64,000 nt of DNA from positions 372,001-436,000 of the forward strand of contig CP087220.1 in NCBI GenBank assembly GCA_020912385.1, in the 5' to 3' direction. The translations under genes and the position numbers were made by a program. This document shows positions 45,645-57,693 of the stretch, one piece after another. The notes below the pieces were generated by a model, which was given only the letters and a program-made list of their open reading frames with translations, did not search any database and was not told the DNA's origin. The stretch comes from Neofusicoccum parvum (lineage: Eukaryota; Ascomycota; Dothideomycetes; Botryosphaeriales; Botryosphaeriaceae). Within the stretch, counting starts at the first letter, position 1. Every line of letters begins with the position of its first letter.

Positions 45645-46478
45645 ATGTCCTCCTCCACCACCGACGCCGCCGCCGCCGACATCAGCGACGAAGCCCGCGC
45701 CCTGATCCAGACCGAGCACGACCTGTACGCGCTGCTCGGCATCACCGCCGCCGCCGACGCGGGCGCGATCAAGTCGGCGTGGCGCAAGACGTCGCTCAAG
45801 TACCACCCGGACAAGAACCGCGACAACCCGGCGGCGGTCGAGACATTCTACCTGGCCAAGAACGCGGCCGAGCTGCTGGGCAGCCCCGCCGCGCGCGCCG
45901 AGTACGACCGGGCGCGGGCGGCGCGGGTGCAGCGGGAGGCGGCGGCGGAGCGGCTGGAGGGGAGGAGGAGGGCGATGATGGAGGAGTTGGAGAGGGCGGA
46001 GAGGGGGGCGAAGAGGAAGAGGGAGGGGGAGGTGGGGGAGAAGGAGGTGTTGGAGAGGGAGTTGAAGCGGCTGGCGAGGGATGGGGAGAGGAGGCGGAGG
46101 GAGAGGGAGGAGGCGAGGGCGCGGGAGAGGGAGGAGGAGGCTAGGAGGGAGGAGGAGGGCAGGAAGGAGAGGGAGCGGGAGAGGAGGAGGCAGAGTGTTG
46201 GCGCGCAGTTCCAGGGCGACACGCCGGTGAAGGGGGCTGCGGAGAGGAGGTTTGAGGGCGTGAGGGGGGGCCCGGTGGGGTCGATGAGTGCGCCGAGTAC
46301 GCCGGCTGGGAAGGGGAAGAAGGCGTTTTCGTTCAGCCCGAAGGTGGGCGCGGCGGGGGTGGGGAATAATCGTTTTGAGCAGGATACTTTGGCGCGGTTG
46401 AAGGCTAAGCAGGCGGAGAAGAGGCGGTTGGAGGAGCAGATCAGAGCGGCGGAGGGAGAGGCAGATGCGACATCTTGA
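45645..46478 (+). CDS. DnaJ-domain protein, DNAJC17/Cwf23-like
   Basis: Single exon, 277 residues; the ATG at 45645 is in the context CACCATGT. The frame is open upstream, but that part is low-complexity His/Pro/Thr and not conserved-looking. The J domain spans about residues 25-90: HDLYALLGITAAADAGAIK, then SLKYHPDKNRDNPAA with the HPD motif needed to stimulate Hsp70. A long Arg/Glu-rich coiled coil follows (about 90-185). Near the C-terminus is RFEQDTLARLKAKQAEKRRL, which resembles the tail of DNAJC17 and fission yeast Cwf23, spliceosome-associated J proteins. The RRM that many members carry between coiled coil and tail is not visible. The gene follows the BRE4-like gene at a spacing of 435 bp. 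Confidence 0.82.
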   Translation: MSSSTTDAAAADISDEARALIQTEHDLYALLGITAAADAGAIKSAWRKTSLKYHPDKNRDNPAAVETFYLAKNAAELLGSPAARAEYDRARAARVQREAAAERLEGRRRAMMEELERAERGAKRKREGEVGEKEVLERELKRLARDGERRRREREEARAREREEEARREEEGRKERERERRRQSVGAQFQGDTPVKGAAERRFEGVRGGPVGSMSAPSTPAGKGKKAFSFSPKVGAAGVGNNRFEQDTLARLKAKQAEKRRLEEQIRAAEGEADATS

Positions 46479-46791
46479 GAGAGAGGTGTGGAGGCCAGAC
46501 AGGTGTTTGCTTTTGCCAAGTCTGGAGTTAAAAAGGTTGGGTGCAGTAGATGGTGAGGAGACATGCCTTTATTGTTTTTATTTAGCGGATATACCCAAGA
46601 TGAGACTTCACGAGCTCTTCTAATATTGTTTCTTGCGCGCGTCACTATGTTTTCCTTTCTCAAGTTACGGATGTGTCGCGAGGGCAGTTGAAGCACTCTT
46701 GGACCCAGGTTGCTCATTAACCTCTGCATGCAAACCTAGGCTCTGCCTTCCCCTTCAGGCGGTTCCTTCCAAGTCAAGCGCGATGATGCGT

Positions 46792-46797
46792 CACGTG
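46792..46797. promoter_or_regulatory. CACGTG E-box within GCGTCACGTG
   Basis: A palindromic CACGTG overlapping TCACGTG, 29 bp upstream of a TATA box and 115 bp upstream of the start of the F-box-like gene. In fungi such sites bind bHLH factors of the Cbf1/Pho4/SREBP type. Function here is inference. Confidence 0.4.
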
Positions 46798-46825
46798 CTC
46801 CAGGCGCCTTCTGCCCACTTTGACC

Positions 46826-46833
46826 TATATAAA
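46826..46833 (+). promoter_or_regulatory. TATA box of the F-box-like gene
   Basis: TATATAAA, 79 bp upstream of the inferred ATG at 46912. This is a canonical position for a TATA-dependent promoter with a leader of about 50 nt, and supports the upstream first exon. Confidence 0.6.
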
Positions 46834-46911
46834 CCCTCGACCCACCTTCGTCGTTCCTTCTTCTTGCCCTTCCTTCCGTCGCATCGCTCGCAAAGCTCGC
46901 AACGCATCAAG

Positions 46912-47831
46912 ATGGAGCCGCCGATGTCTTCTCTCACTTCGGTAAATACGTATATCCTCAAGCCCAATAAAAACGCTTATTACGCACCATTTAGGAGCGT
47001 CTGCCTACGATGCCGACCACCTTCTCTTCACTTCCGGGTGAGGTCCGCAACAAGATCTACATCCTGTACCTCAACGAAGACAAGGGCGTCTACCCCGTCT
47101 ACCGCAGCAACAAGGCCAAGATCCACCCACAGATCTACACTCCCGCCATCTGCAAGACCAACCGCGCCATCCGCGCCGAGACGCTCTCCATGTACATGTC
47201 GCGCATCCGCTGGACGGTCCTCGGCGGCGTGCCGGGCCAGATCGGCAGCCTCAGCACGACCGGCCGGCGCGAGGGCTACGTCATGAACCTGATCCACCGC
47301 GACCGCAACGTCGCGTACCAGGAGTGGGTGGTGGAGCCGCTGGACTGGACGGACAAGGAGCTGTGGCACGCGGACGACGTGGCCGAGGGCTTCTGGGCCC
47401 ACTGGTGCGGCGTGGTCGAGCGCATGGGGCGCGCGGCCGAGAACGGCATCGGCAGGCTGCGCATCCGCGCCTACGCCCACCGCTGCGCCGCCCGCAAGAA
47501 CGTCCAGCTGGTCGCGCCGCTGTACATCTACGGCCCGCGGCTCGTCAACGAGATCGGTCTGTTCGCGTTCGACGTCGACCTCGTAAGGACCGGCCGCCAG
47601 TGGCGCAGGAGGAAGGCGCTCGTCGGAGGCAGGGTCCCGGCGAGGCTGCAGAAGGACTTTGACGACGCGGAGGTGTATCTTGAGAGCTTGCTCGTGCCGC
47701 TGCGCCAGAAGAGGGCGGAGGGCCTGATGAGGGTTGCCGATATCAAGCACTTGGCTGAGACTTTCGTCAAGTATGTGGAGGCGATTGGCATGGATGATTG
47801 CTCCAAGGAGCTCAAGGCCATCACTTGCTGA
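46912..47831 (+). CDS. F-box-like 'LPGEVRNKIY' domain protein
   Basis: Two exons, 46912-46941 and 46995-47831, 288 residues. Exon 1 (MEPPMSSLTS) joins E-R-L-P-T-M-P-T-T-F in frame across a GTAAAT donor and TTAG acceptor. Without exon 1 the gene would start at the ATG at 47010. The defining motif is FSSLPGEVRNKIYILYL, the degenerate F-box-like start that is abundant in Dothideomycete proteins. It is followed by HPQIYTPAICKTNRAIRAET, the usual continuation. The rest is alpha/beta-like, with no second domain recognised. Such proteins are assumed to bind Skp1 or other partners, but the role is mostly unproven. A TATA box and an E-box lie upstream. Confidence 0.8.
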
Positions 47832-48851
47832 GCGCACTGCTATAGTCCATTTGTGCTTGGCTGCTCTGGCTAGTTGGTGGTGATGGTAGTAGTTTGATTT
47901 GAGGGAGTTGACTTCCCTTCTCAGCCAGCTGTTGGCATGAAATCTTATGCAGGAATCGAGACATTTCTCTCATAGGCTATGGGTGACTGGTAGGACATTT
48001 GTGATTATGCAAGAATTGTGAGGCCGGGTATGCCTCGCTTTCGGTCTACTGTTCAGAAGTAGTGTTCTACATATCCGCGCGTATCTGTTGCCGCTCAAAG
48101 AGCCAGAAGACCGTTTCATTACTCTTGTCGGATTCGTCTTCATCATTGCACACTAAATTTGTTTCCAACCACCACTTCAAGCGTAGCAGCAACAGCCACC
48201 ACTATCTGATTTTCTTCTCACTCTAATCCCCACCCTTACTTTCTTGGGCCTTGGCTTGGGTTCATGGCAGAGCGGACATCCGCAGAAAGGTAGCGGGAGT
48301 GGGGCTTGGATTCCCCAGGGAATGGCGCCGTGAGGGCAAGGCCGTCCAGGCGGGAAGAGCTCGTAGCCTGGGGGATGTCGGGAAGGAAGAAGGGCATTTT
48401 GATTGACTAACGGCTAGGCAAACGGGAGTTGGTTTGCTGGACAGGTTGTGAGGGAGTTTGGAGGGTGAGGGGTGGTTGGAGGTTGCTGAAGAGCGAGGGT
48501 TGGAGGAGTAATGACATGCGTTGCAATTATTGAGACAGATTGACTGTCATATTTTATCAACACGTCATGCGCCTACTGTTCAAAGAGATTGCCACGTCCG
48601 AGAAAACCTGGACCCAACCACAGCCACTCCTCCACCCTTCACAAAAGTTACATTTTAGGAAATCTAGTAGTATTTCCACTAATAGTTCCATGGCCATCAA
48701 CTCCGTAGATGAAGCAAAATATGAAGTTATTTGTACGTACCGCGGGTGTACTTAGACCTCAAAAAACCGTGCTCTCTTTTTCACTCACATCCCCTCTATC
48801 TTCCTCAGACCTTAAACCAGCAAGTTTGCACCATATTCACAACCATAGTGA
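47832..48851. other. Intergenic region with possible Cys-rich exon
   Basis: 1 kb between the F-box-like gene (+) and the small zinc-finger gene (-). Most is AT-rich with no gene. On the minus strand at about 48190-48380 one frame reads PPGYELFPPGRPCPHGAIP and then FCGCPLC, and another encodes a 53-residue ORF (48397-48236). See findings. Confidence 0.4.
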
Positions 48852-49151
48852 TTACTGCGAATGTTTCCGCTCGAAGTGCTCCAGAAGCGCCTCATTTGAC
48901 GGACAGAATTTCCCGCACCGTCTCCCATCCTCCTGCGGCACTGGACACCTTCCTTTATGCTGACATTGCCGCACATGTTGAGGCCACGAATTGTGGCACA
49001 TATTGTGAAACTTACAGTAGTGGCGGTTTTTGTGTTTGTGGAGGCGGAGTTCTTGATGAGTAGTGTGGTTCTGGCCGCACCATGGGCAGCGAAAGCTGCG
49101 CAGGCATGGGGGCAGGAATGGTTGGAGCCAGCGGGAGCAGTTGCAGGGCAT
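48852..49151 (-). CDS. Small C2H2 zinc-finger-like protein
   Basis: A 99-residue frame with a true ATG at 49151 and a stop at 48852. It is Cys- and His-rich over most of its length: FRCPWCGQNHTTHQELRLHK, then HYCKFHNMCHNSWPQHVRQC, and finally CGKFCPSNEALLEHFERKH. The last segment fits C-x3-C-x(11-12)-H-x4-H with the expected hydrophobic positions, and the first has CPWC followed by His residues at similar spacing. Three degenerate fingers in so short a protein suggest a zinc-binding or nucleic-acid-binding role. No named family was recognised. The surrounding DNA is AT-rich and without other genes; exons may be missing on either side. Confidence 0.5.
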   Translation of the reverse strand: MPCNCSRWLQPFLPPCLRSFRCPWCGQNHTTHQELRLHKHKNRHYCKFHNMCHNSWPQHVRQCQHKGRCPVPQEDGRRCGKFCPSNEALLEHFERKHSQ

Positions 49152-50400
49152 TGATGGATAAAGGAGTTAGAAGAAGATGGAGTAGGGTAGCGTTGAAAGA
49201 TTTTTTTTTAATTTGCATGTGTTGCTGATGGCAGGTTACATAGCAGAAGGGAAATCTTTTCCAATTTCGAATTCGACGCAGACGGTATCTTTGGTGTACA
49301 TTTACTCTACAAATACATTCTCTGGTCCGTATTTTATAACTTTGAAATGGCCACAAGGATTCATCGCAAAGTCAACTTGTTGAGAGTAATACGAAGTCCT
49401 ACCAACACATGTACAAACGTAGCAGATTTCTTCCAGCTTTTATCGTTGGGAATCCGTTTGCAACTACCTAGTGCTAACACTGAGATCATTGATAGTAACG
49501 TAGATGCAAAGGTTACGGCTGGCGTGAAACCAATCTTCTGGGAAACGGAATCCTTTGACCTTTCGCATATGACGGACAAATTTCCGTGCTCAAAAGCTCC
49601 GTAGTTTTCACGCTAGCATTTTGCTGCGGAAGTCACCTTGTAACCTCACCCTAAATGCGAGGCTCGGGGATCTGCTGGTGCCTGATGAGAAAGAAAATGC
49701 GCAGAGAAACTTGTACTGCATTTTCGATGCAGACTCGCAAGTTCCTGACTTGGAATCCTATTCACGTCTGGTGCAAGATCACAGCAAGTTGATCATTAGC
49801 CGAATCATGGTATATTCTGTCCTGGAAAGGGGAATGACAGATTAAAACATTTATTCTTATCAGTGCGGACGGGTCCCCAAAGAATCGAGGTTTAGTATGA
49901 GCGTGATCCCGGTCATGTGGGCAGGTGACGTTGCAGAAAGAGTAGCGCTCTGTGATATCAAGCCCACAGTATGGATGAACGCGAAGAGAAGAAAAAGCGC
50001 TATACGTCTTCGATGAGATGCACCTCAACTGTTCAATAGAAGGAAAAATAATCCTCAAAAACTGGAAGCCTTTTAAGCAAGCAGTCAAATGCAAGGATGT
50101 CCTGATTCGGTATGTGCCGAGAGACATGCATTAATCGAGTTGCACAACATCGGAGCGCTGCACAACCATCCCGACCTCCTTCGAATGAGAACCTTGCCTG
50201 CAAGGAGACAGAATGCATATGTATAAAGACGCATTCTCTATATATGTATGTACAAGAAACGATCGTCGCTATGTATATGCTGTTACTGTTACTGTTAGTC
50301 CCTCTAAGCCCATTTACCCTTCGACGCCTATCTATTCAACGAAAGTCCAGTGTATACGCCATCTACCCGCCTCTTTCCCTTGAAAATACCGGTACCCATC
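49152..50400. other. Intergenic region
   Basis: 1.25 kb, AT-rich, between the small zinc-finger gene and the chitinase 3' end. Short frames (49361-49579, 49621-49845, 49762-50127) have no domain content. Nothing is supported. Confidence 0.5.
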
Positions 50401-51976
<1,576 letters not shown>

Positions 51977-53295
51977 CGTGACAGGTGAGTCGCAGGAATG
52001 AGGATTTCACGGTGTGAGCACAAGTTCAACGAGGCGGGCCTGACAATGTTAGTTATACATGGCCGCCGCAGCAGACGACTTGGGGACGCCATGTCGACTG
52101 AGCAGGCCGTCGTGTGAGCACGGCAAGCGGAAAAGCAAGTCAGAAGGGTAGTTGGACTGGTCGTCGCGGAGCTGGCAGCCATATCAGAGCGAAAGCGATA
52201 TGGATATGAGGGTCCATCGGGGTCAGATGGCGGTGGACGGCCTCAGGCGCAGGCGAGCAGCGGGGCACACGAGCTTCCGTTTTGGGCGAAGGCCTGGCAG
52301 TCATGCTGTTCAGCGTTACATTGTTAGTCCGCAAACCGGCGCAACCCCTACAACACCAAGGCCCCTCGGCCTCCAATCATGCAGCGCCGCCTAATCATGC
52401 CGAGATATAGCTGAAGAACACCACCACCATCGGGCCTTTCTCGACCTGGTCCTGTTGCATCAGCAGACTCGGGCGACGTGCTAGCCCGCGGCCCAGCGTC
52501 GTCGGTGTTGTTTCCATCTTCGCTGGAACAGACGCCGGCGAAGCAGAGCAGTGACCTGCTCGCGTGCCTCGGCCGTAACCTCGCCGGGCGATTATAGCGG
52601 GCGCCTACTATGACACCCTGTTGCTCAAGGCTGATTCGAGCGACGGACGCGTAGCCTGAGGTGCGCATGGACCGCGTCGCGTGCGGCGCGCCGGCGGGCC
52701 GTGGCAGCTGCAGTGGAGACCGGGTTCTGTGGGGATGACGAGCGATTGCTGTGCGGTGCTGGCCATCTGGGAACGCGGATGGAAGGATGTGCACTGCGAC
52801 GGTCCATCGACGCGACGGGCAATCCACCCATCGTATCGATAAGCCCCACGCCGCCCCGGGCCAATAGTCATGCGACTCGAAGATCTATTCCCCTAAAGGC
52901 TCCTGCTGCCCATAGCAAGCGGCAATATGGTGTTCTTGATGAGCCACTTCCGTCGCTCAAGCCCTATGCAGGGACCCGCGGGGATGGCGTCATTGTATTA
53001 CCCGCCTCTACACATCACATCAAGCTCTCTTAAACCTTCTCTTTCTGGTCGTAGTGTATAGCGATCAGCTAATCCAGATAGCTCTTCGCTGTGGAACGCT
53101 TTTCAGCTTGGTTGGGAGGAAATGAGAGCATAGCCTCATCGTTGGTGTCATGTTCTGATTTGCGGCGGCGGGCTCGCATAAAGAGGATTCAAGCACATGA
53201 CATCTGGTGCTCTCTTTCGCATTGGGACTACACGATGCAGATCCGAACTTCTTCGCCGAAGCAGTCATCAAATGCCCTGTCTCGTGGGCTGTTAA
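51977..53295. other. Intergenic region
   Basis: 1.3 kb upstream of the chitinase. GC-rich open frames on both strands at 52350-52870 mirror one another and have no domain. The chitinase promoter should lie at the left end. The right end (53065-53290) is likely decayed downstream sequence of the HET relic. Confidence 0.4.
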
Positions 53296-53913
53296 TAAGT
53301 TTAGGCGAGGCCATTCCGCGAATAGTCATGGATAAGGGCCCGCCAGTCACCGATCAGGATTCTAGATAGCTCACCCTGTTGCATAGATATTCGTCTGAAG
53401 TTGTAACAGACAAAAGAGCCGCATTCGCACAATGTGTCTTCTCGACACTCACATTCTAATTCGTCGGCCGTGTAGTGGAGGGTCCTTTTGATGAGCAATC
53501 GTTCCTGGAAACACCACCCACCGGAGAAAATAGGATGCTTTGCGGCAAGGACTTCCTGCGTATCTCTGCCTCCAACATCGAGTCGCTGGACTAGTCTTAG
53601 CTGGACTGGACAATCTGTATGCCGGAAATGGCCATGTTTGGTGACAAATGCGTATCTTCCAAAGGGATATGCCGTCCTTGGCTGTTAAGCTTAGCTGTCG
53701 CGGAGGATCGCCATGCTTGCACGCTGGATAATATGAACATCCAGGGCAACTTTCAGCTGATTCTCTGATCTCGTCGGCGCCGATTTTCAACCCTCCACTG
53801 CTCGTTCTACGCAAGTCGCGTTCTACATCGAGCGATTGACAGAGATCACAGGTGGTCAAGGCCTGTCCAGGAATTGAACCCATTAGTCCATTCATCGTAC
53901 GTAGATTCGGCAT
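53296..53913 (-). pseudogene. Relic of a HET-domain (heterokaryon incompatibility) gene
   Basis: Two frames together resemble parts of a HET protein. From 53913 the first frame reads TCDLCQSLDVERDLRRTSSG and then ADEIRESAESCPGCS, which is the usual N-terminal lead-in. From about 53600 a different frame reads LVQRLDVGGRDTQEVLAAKH and then GGWCFQERLLIKRTLHYTAD, matching the segment after the HET domain (normally AWTFQERLL). It ends with WRALIHDYSRNGLA and a stop. The HET core with its SHCWG-type motif is absent, and a frame change lies between the parts. Intact members trigger cell death after fusion of incompatible hyphae; this copy cannot be functional. Multiple introns are a less likely explanation, since the core is missing. 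Confidence 0.65.
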
Positions 53914-54511
53914 GACAGAAATTGATGATTACGTCTTGAATGAGGTGAAATCTGAAACTGGAAGAATCACGGAAGTGAGATAAGACAGAGATTGATTTAG
54001 TTGCTGCGCATTCGTTGCTTTTTCCAATGAAACGAACCTGCGAACAGCACATAAGCAAAGACCTACAGATGTCCTAGGAACCTACAAGGCTGAGCGCATT
54101 TCATTGTGTTGATTCTACCCACGTTGTCGCTTTGAGAATCCCGCAGCAGCCCTTCTGAAAGAAGCGTTGCTTGCTGCGGCGAGCGGCAGACCGGAAGATG
54201 AAGGCGAGACAAACTGCATCACGGCGCGAAACATGTACACTCACGGCTCAAGCGCAGCGCCTTCGTTGAGGGGTTGGTAGGCAAGGCGGCGGGGAAGCAA
54301 AGGGCGTGGAGAAAACCGGAACAGGAAAGGACGAATGGGCGTGGAGCGGAGCGGAAGGAGGCCGCAGGATCGACCGTGGGGATCCGACACCGCTGCGCTT
54401 CCCGAGGCTCAAGGGCCCAGCGATCGCGCCGGGCCAGGGCCCAACACCCCCATCTCTCTCGCCCGTGTCAGCTACTCCAAAAATTTCAACACCTGCTGCA
54501 ACCCGCAAACA
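53914..54511. other. Intergenic region
   Basis: About 600 bp upstream of the acetoacetyl-CoA synthetase gene. The first half is AT-rich and probably decayed sequence of the HET relic; the GC-rich second half stays open with the enzyme's frame but lacks conserved sequence. It should contain the promoter. Confidence 0.45.
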
Positions 54512-56693
54512 ATGGCTGTCGGGTACCTGAACGGCGCCAATGGCGCGGACCCAGCTGCCCAGAAGCTGTGGACTCACCCGTCGCCGCAAAGCACCCCTCT
54601 GCACGCCTTCCTGCAGCACATCAACATGAAGTACCATCTGCAGCTGAAGTCTTATCAAGATCTCTACACCTGGAGCGTTGAGAACATCGCCGCATTCTGG
54701 GGCGATGTCTGGCACTATGTTGGGATCAAGGCTTCGCAGCCCTACGAAGAGGTCACCAATCTGCTTATTCGCCGCCATTCCCTTCCGGCTAATTGGCCCT
54801 GCAGGTCGTCGACGAGGCCGCGCCCATGTTCCCGCGCCCGGCCTTCTTCCGCGGAGCCAAACTGAACTTCGCCGAGAACTTGCTGTTCCCAACTGTCGAT
54901 GTTGATGAAAACAGCCCGGCCGTCATTGCTGCTACCGAGACGTCCCGCCAGACTGTCTCCTGGAAAGAGCTGCGGGAACGAGTGAAGCAATGCCAAGCCG
55001 GCATGATCGAATTCGGACTGCAAGAGGGAGACAGAGTTGCTGGCTATGTTGCTAACCACACCGATGCCCTGGTGGCTATGCTTGCTGCCACCTCGCTGGG
55101 AGCCCTCTGGACTGCTGTGTCTCCCGATACTGGTGTCCATGCCGTTCTCGAACGTTTACGACAAATCGAGCCCGTGCTGCTCTTTGCCGACAACGCTTCC
55201 TTTTACAACGGTAGAAGCCATCCCGTCATCCCGAAAGTCAGCGAGATTGTTGCCTCTCTTCCTTCCCTGCGCGGGGTTGTGATCTTGCCGACTGTGTCTT
55301 CCGTCGAAGTTGATTTGGCTTCTGTCGAAACTCCGTCGACCAAGGCATACCAGTACTCCGCGTTCACCTCAGCAACATCTCCGGGTCTCACCTTCAAGCA
55401 GCTACCCCCCGATCACCCGGTCTACATCCTGTACAGCAGTGGAACCACAGGAGCACCAAAGTGCATCGTCCACGGCGCCATCGGGACGCTGATTCAACAT
55501 AAGAAGGAGCACATGCTTCAATGTTCCATCAAGCCAGGAGATAGGCTCTTCTACTTCACAACCTGCACGTGGATGATGTGGCACTGGCTCGTCTCCGGCC
55601 TCGCCAGCGGCGCCACACTCATCCTCTACGACGGCTCGCCCTTCCGCACCGTCTCCCCCACCGACCCCACCACCTCCACGCCCGACGACCTCGCCATGCC
55701 GCGCCTGATCGACGAGCTCTCCATCACGCACTTCGGCACCTCGGCCAAATACCTCTCGGTGCTCGAGCAAAAGGACGCCCGGCCGCTCTCCACCCTCTCC
55801 CTCGCCACGCTCGCCGCCATCTACAGCACCGGCTCGCCCCTCTCCCCCTCGACCTTCGCCTACATCTACGCCGCCTTCCCGCCCACCCTCAACCTCGGCT
55901 CCATCACCGGCGGCACCGACATCATCTCCCTCTTCGGCGCGCCCTCGCCGCTCGTCCCCGTGCACGCCGGCGAGATCCAGTGCGCCGGGCTGGGCATGGC
56001 GGTGCGGGCGTGGGACTACCTGGGCGCGGACGTGACGGCCGCCGGCGAGCCCGGCGACCTGGTGTGCGTGAAGCCGTTCCCGTGCCAGCCCGTCCGCTTC
56101 TGGGGCCCCGACGGCCACCGCAAGTACGCCGCCTCGTACTTCGACAAGTTCGCGAGCGACGGCCGCCCGATCTGGCATCACGGCGACTTCGTGCGGTTCA
56201 GCCCCCGCACCGGCGGGTTGGTCATGCTGGGACGCAGCGATGGCATCCTCAAGCCCGCCGGCGTGCGGTTCGGGAGCGCGGAGATTTATAATGTTTTGCT
56301 GGCGCATTTTCCGGATGAGGTGGCGGATGCGCTGTGCATCGGGAGGAGGAGGGAGGAGGATGCGGACGAGACGGTGGTGCTGTTCTTGAAGATGGCGGAG
56401 GGGAGGGCTTTCGGGGAGGGGTTGGTCGAGGGCATCAGGAAGGTGGTCAGGCGGGAGCTGAGCGCAAGGCACGTGCCGGGCGTGGTGGATGAGTGTCCGG
56501 AGATTCCGGTGACGACGAATGGGAAGAAGTAAGTTTGAGCCGGTTGAGTGGGAAAGAGTTGAGGCTAACAATGGTGATTAGGGTTGAGGGCGCGGTCAAG
56601 CAGATCCTCTGCGGGCTGAATGTTAAGACTTCGGCGTCCGTCGCAAATGCTGAATGCCTGGACTGGTACCGTGAATGGGCGCGGACGCATTGA
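54512..56693 (+). CDS. AACS: Acetoacetyl-CoA synthetase
   Basis: Three exons: 54512-54751, 54805-56528 and 56582-56693; 691 residues. The first junction uses the weak donor GTCACC but restores SQPYEE-VVDEAAPM. The N-terminal segment FLQHINMKYHLQLKSYQDLY is typical of this enzyme and distinguishes it from acetyl-CoA synthetase. KLNFAENLLFP follows. The ATP/AMP-binding P-loop ILYSSGTTGAPKC is at about residues 288-300, GSITGGTDIISLF near 375, and GRSDGILKPAGVRFGSAEI near 555. The catalytic Lys in PVTTNGKKVEGAVKQ is near residue 655. The enzyme makes acetoacetyl-CoA from acetoacetate, CoA and ATP in the cytosol, feeding sterol synthesis or use of leucine and ketone bodies. Confidence 0.94.
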
Positions 56694-57693
56694 AGGCGCT
56701 TCAACGCTTGGCGCTTGCGCTTGAGATTGGACCCTGACGGTGGATGCAATTGCCATGTCTTCACTCTTCCCTGGATATGGGAATCTTGAGGTGCGCATTT
56801 TGTTTTCCTTAAAAAAGAACAGAACACATCCCCGTTTGCCTTTCGTTTCGATAAAAATAGATACATGATCAATCCTATTCTACTACTTCATTGGAAGTTC
56901 AAGTATTTCCCTGTCGTGCAGTACCCGCGTCCGCCTATGGTGACAGTTGGATTTTGAGTCTTGAGTATTGTAGCCTCGATAATCTTGTGAAGTTTGATTG
57001 TTGTAGCCTTGATTATGGTGTGAAGATTGCACCTCGATCGGACCACCTGAAACTTTCTTTGAGCAGCTTCGGTAGCTTAGTTCCGGTGCGGTGAATTGGA
57101 GGGGGAGAGCTAAGATTTCCAAGTTGAAGACGGCATGAATTTCCATTGTTGCTTAAGTAACTCGTACAGAGTGGTCTTCTTGGTTGTCTGTTGATCTGCT
57201 GTAGCTGTCGTGACGGCTGTAAAACTTGAATGGCGTGAACGAGGAAGAATGCGGACATCTTGGCTTTATAATATTTTTATAAATGTTGAAATTGCCTCAG
57301 CGTGGATAGTGGATCTCATTTGTGCGGGTTTCTTGATACCGAGGGTACAGCAATCGTGGGTCTTCACACAGAATTAGTGGCCACGAAGTTGATCCAGAAG
57401 AGCTCGTGAAAAATCTCAAGTAGCTACAGTCAAATTCTAGTAAATCCTTATTCCTCTTTCAACATTATGCAGTGTGTGCGATATAGGAGGCAATAGGCGA
57501 GTGGAGCTTTCAACCTCAATGCGATGAAGGCTTGAGAATAACTTACGCTCTGTTATTCCTTAGCGGTGATGCTCCTTGATTTTGCTGATTCTGTATATAT
57601 TCGAGCACCTACTGTGAGTCTCTGAGCCTTAATGATCCAATCCATGACTTTTTGTCTCCCTGTGATTATTTCCAAGCGCTCGACCTGCCTGAC
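56694..57693. other. Convergent intergenic region with possible small gene
   Basis: 1 kb between acetoacetyl-CoA synthetase (+) and the AIG2-like gene (-). It is AT-rich. Minus-strand ORFs at 57146-56883 and 57258-57013 have true ATG codons and TATA-like sequences upstream; see findings. A 33-bp-period tandem repeat lies at 56968-57030. Confidence 0.45.
56968..57030. repeat. Imperfect tandem repeat, 33-bp period, two copies
   Basis: Copies begin ttgtagcctcgat and ttgtagccttgat and share tgtgaag further on; about 24 of 30 aligned bases agree. The 33-bp period is a multiple of three. On the minus strand one frame gives the repeated peptide pattern N-Q-G-Y-N-N-Q-T-S-Q-D / Y-R-G-Y-N-T-Q-D. Confidence 0.65.

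Noticed and set aside
52350..52870. Overlapping frames upstream of the chitinase
   Set aside because: They mirror each other on the two strands and have no domain or splice support.
55402..56571. 389-residue frame antisense to acetoacetyl-CoA synthetase
   Set aside because: GC-rich shadow frame with Arg/Glu/Gly-rich nonsense sequence.
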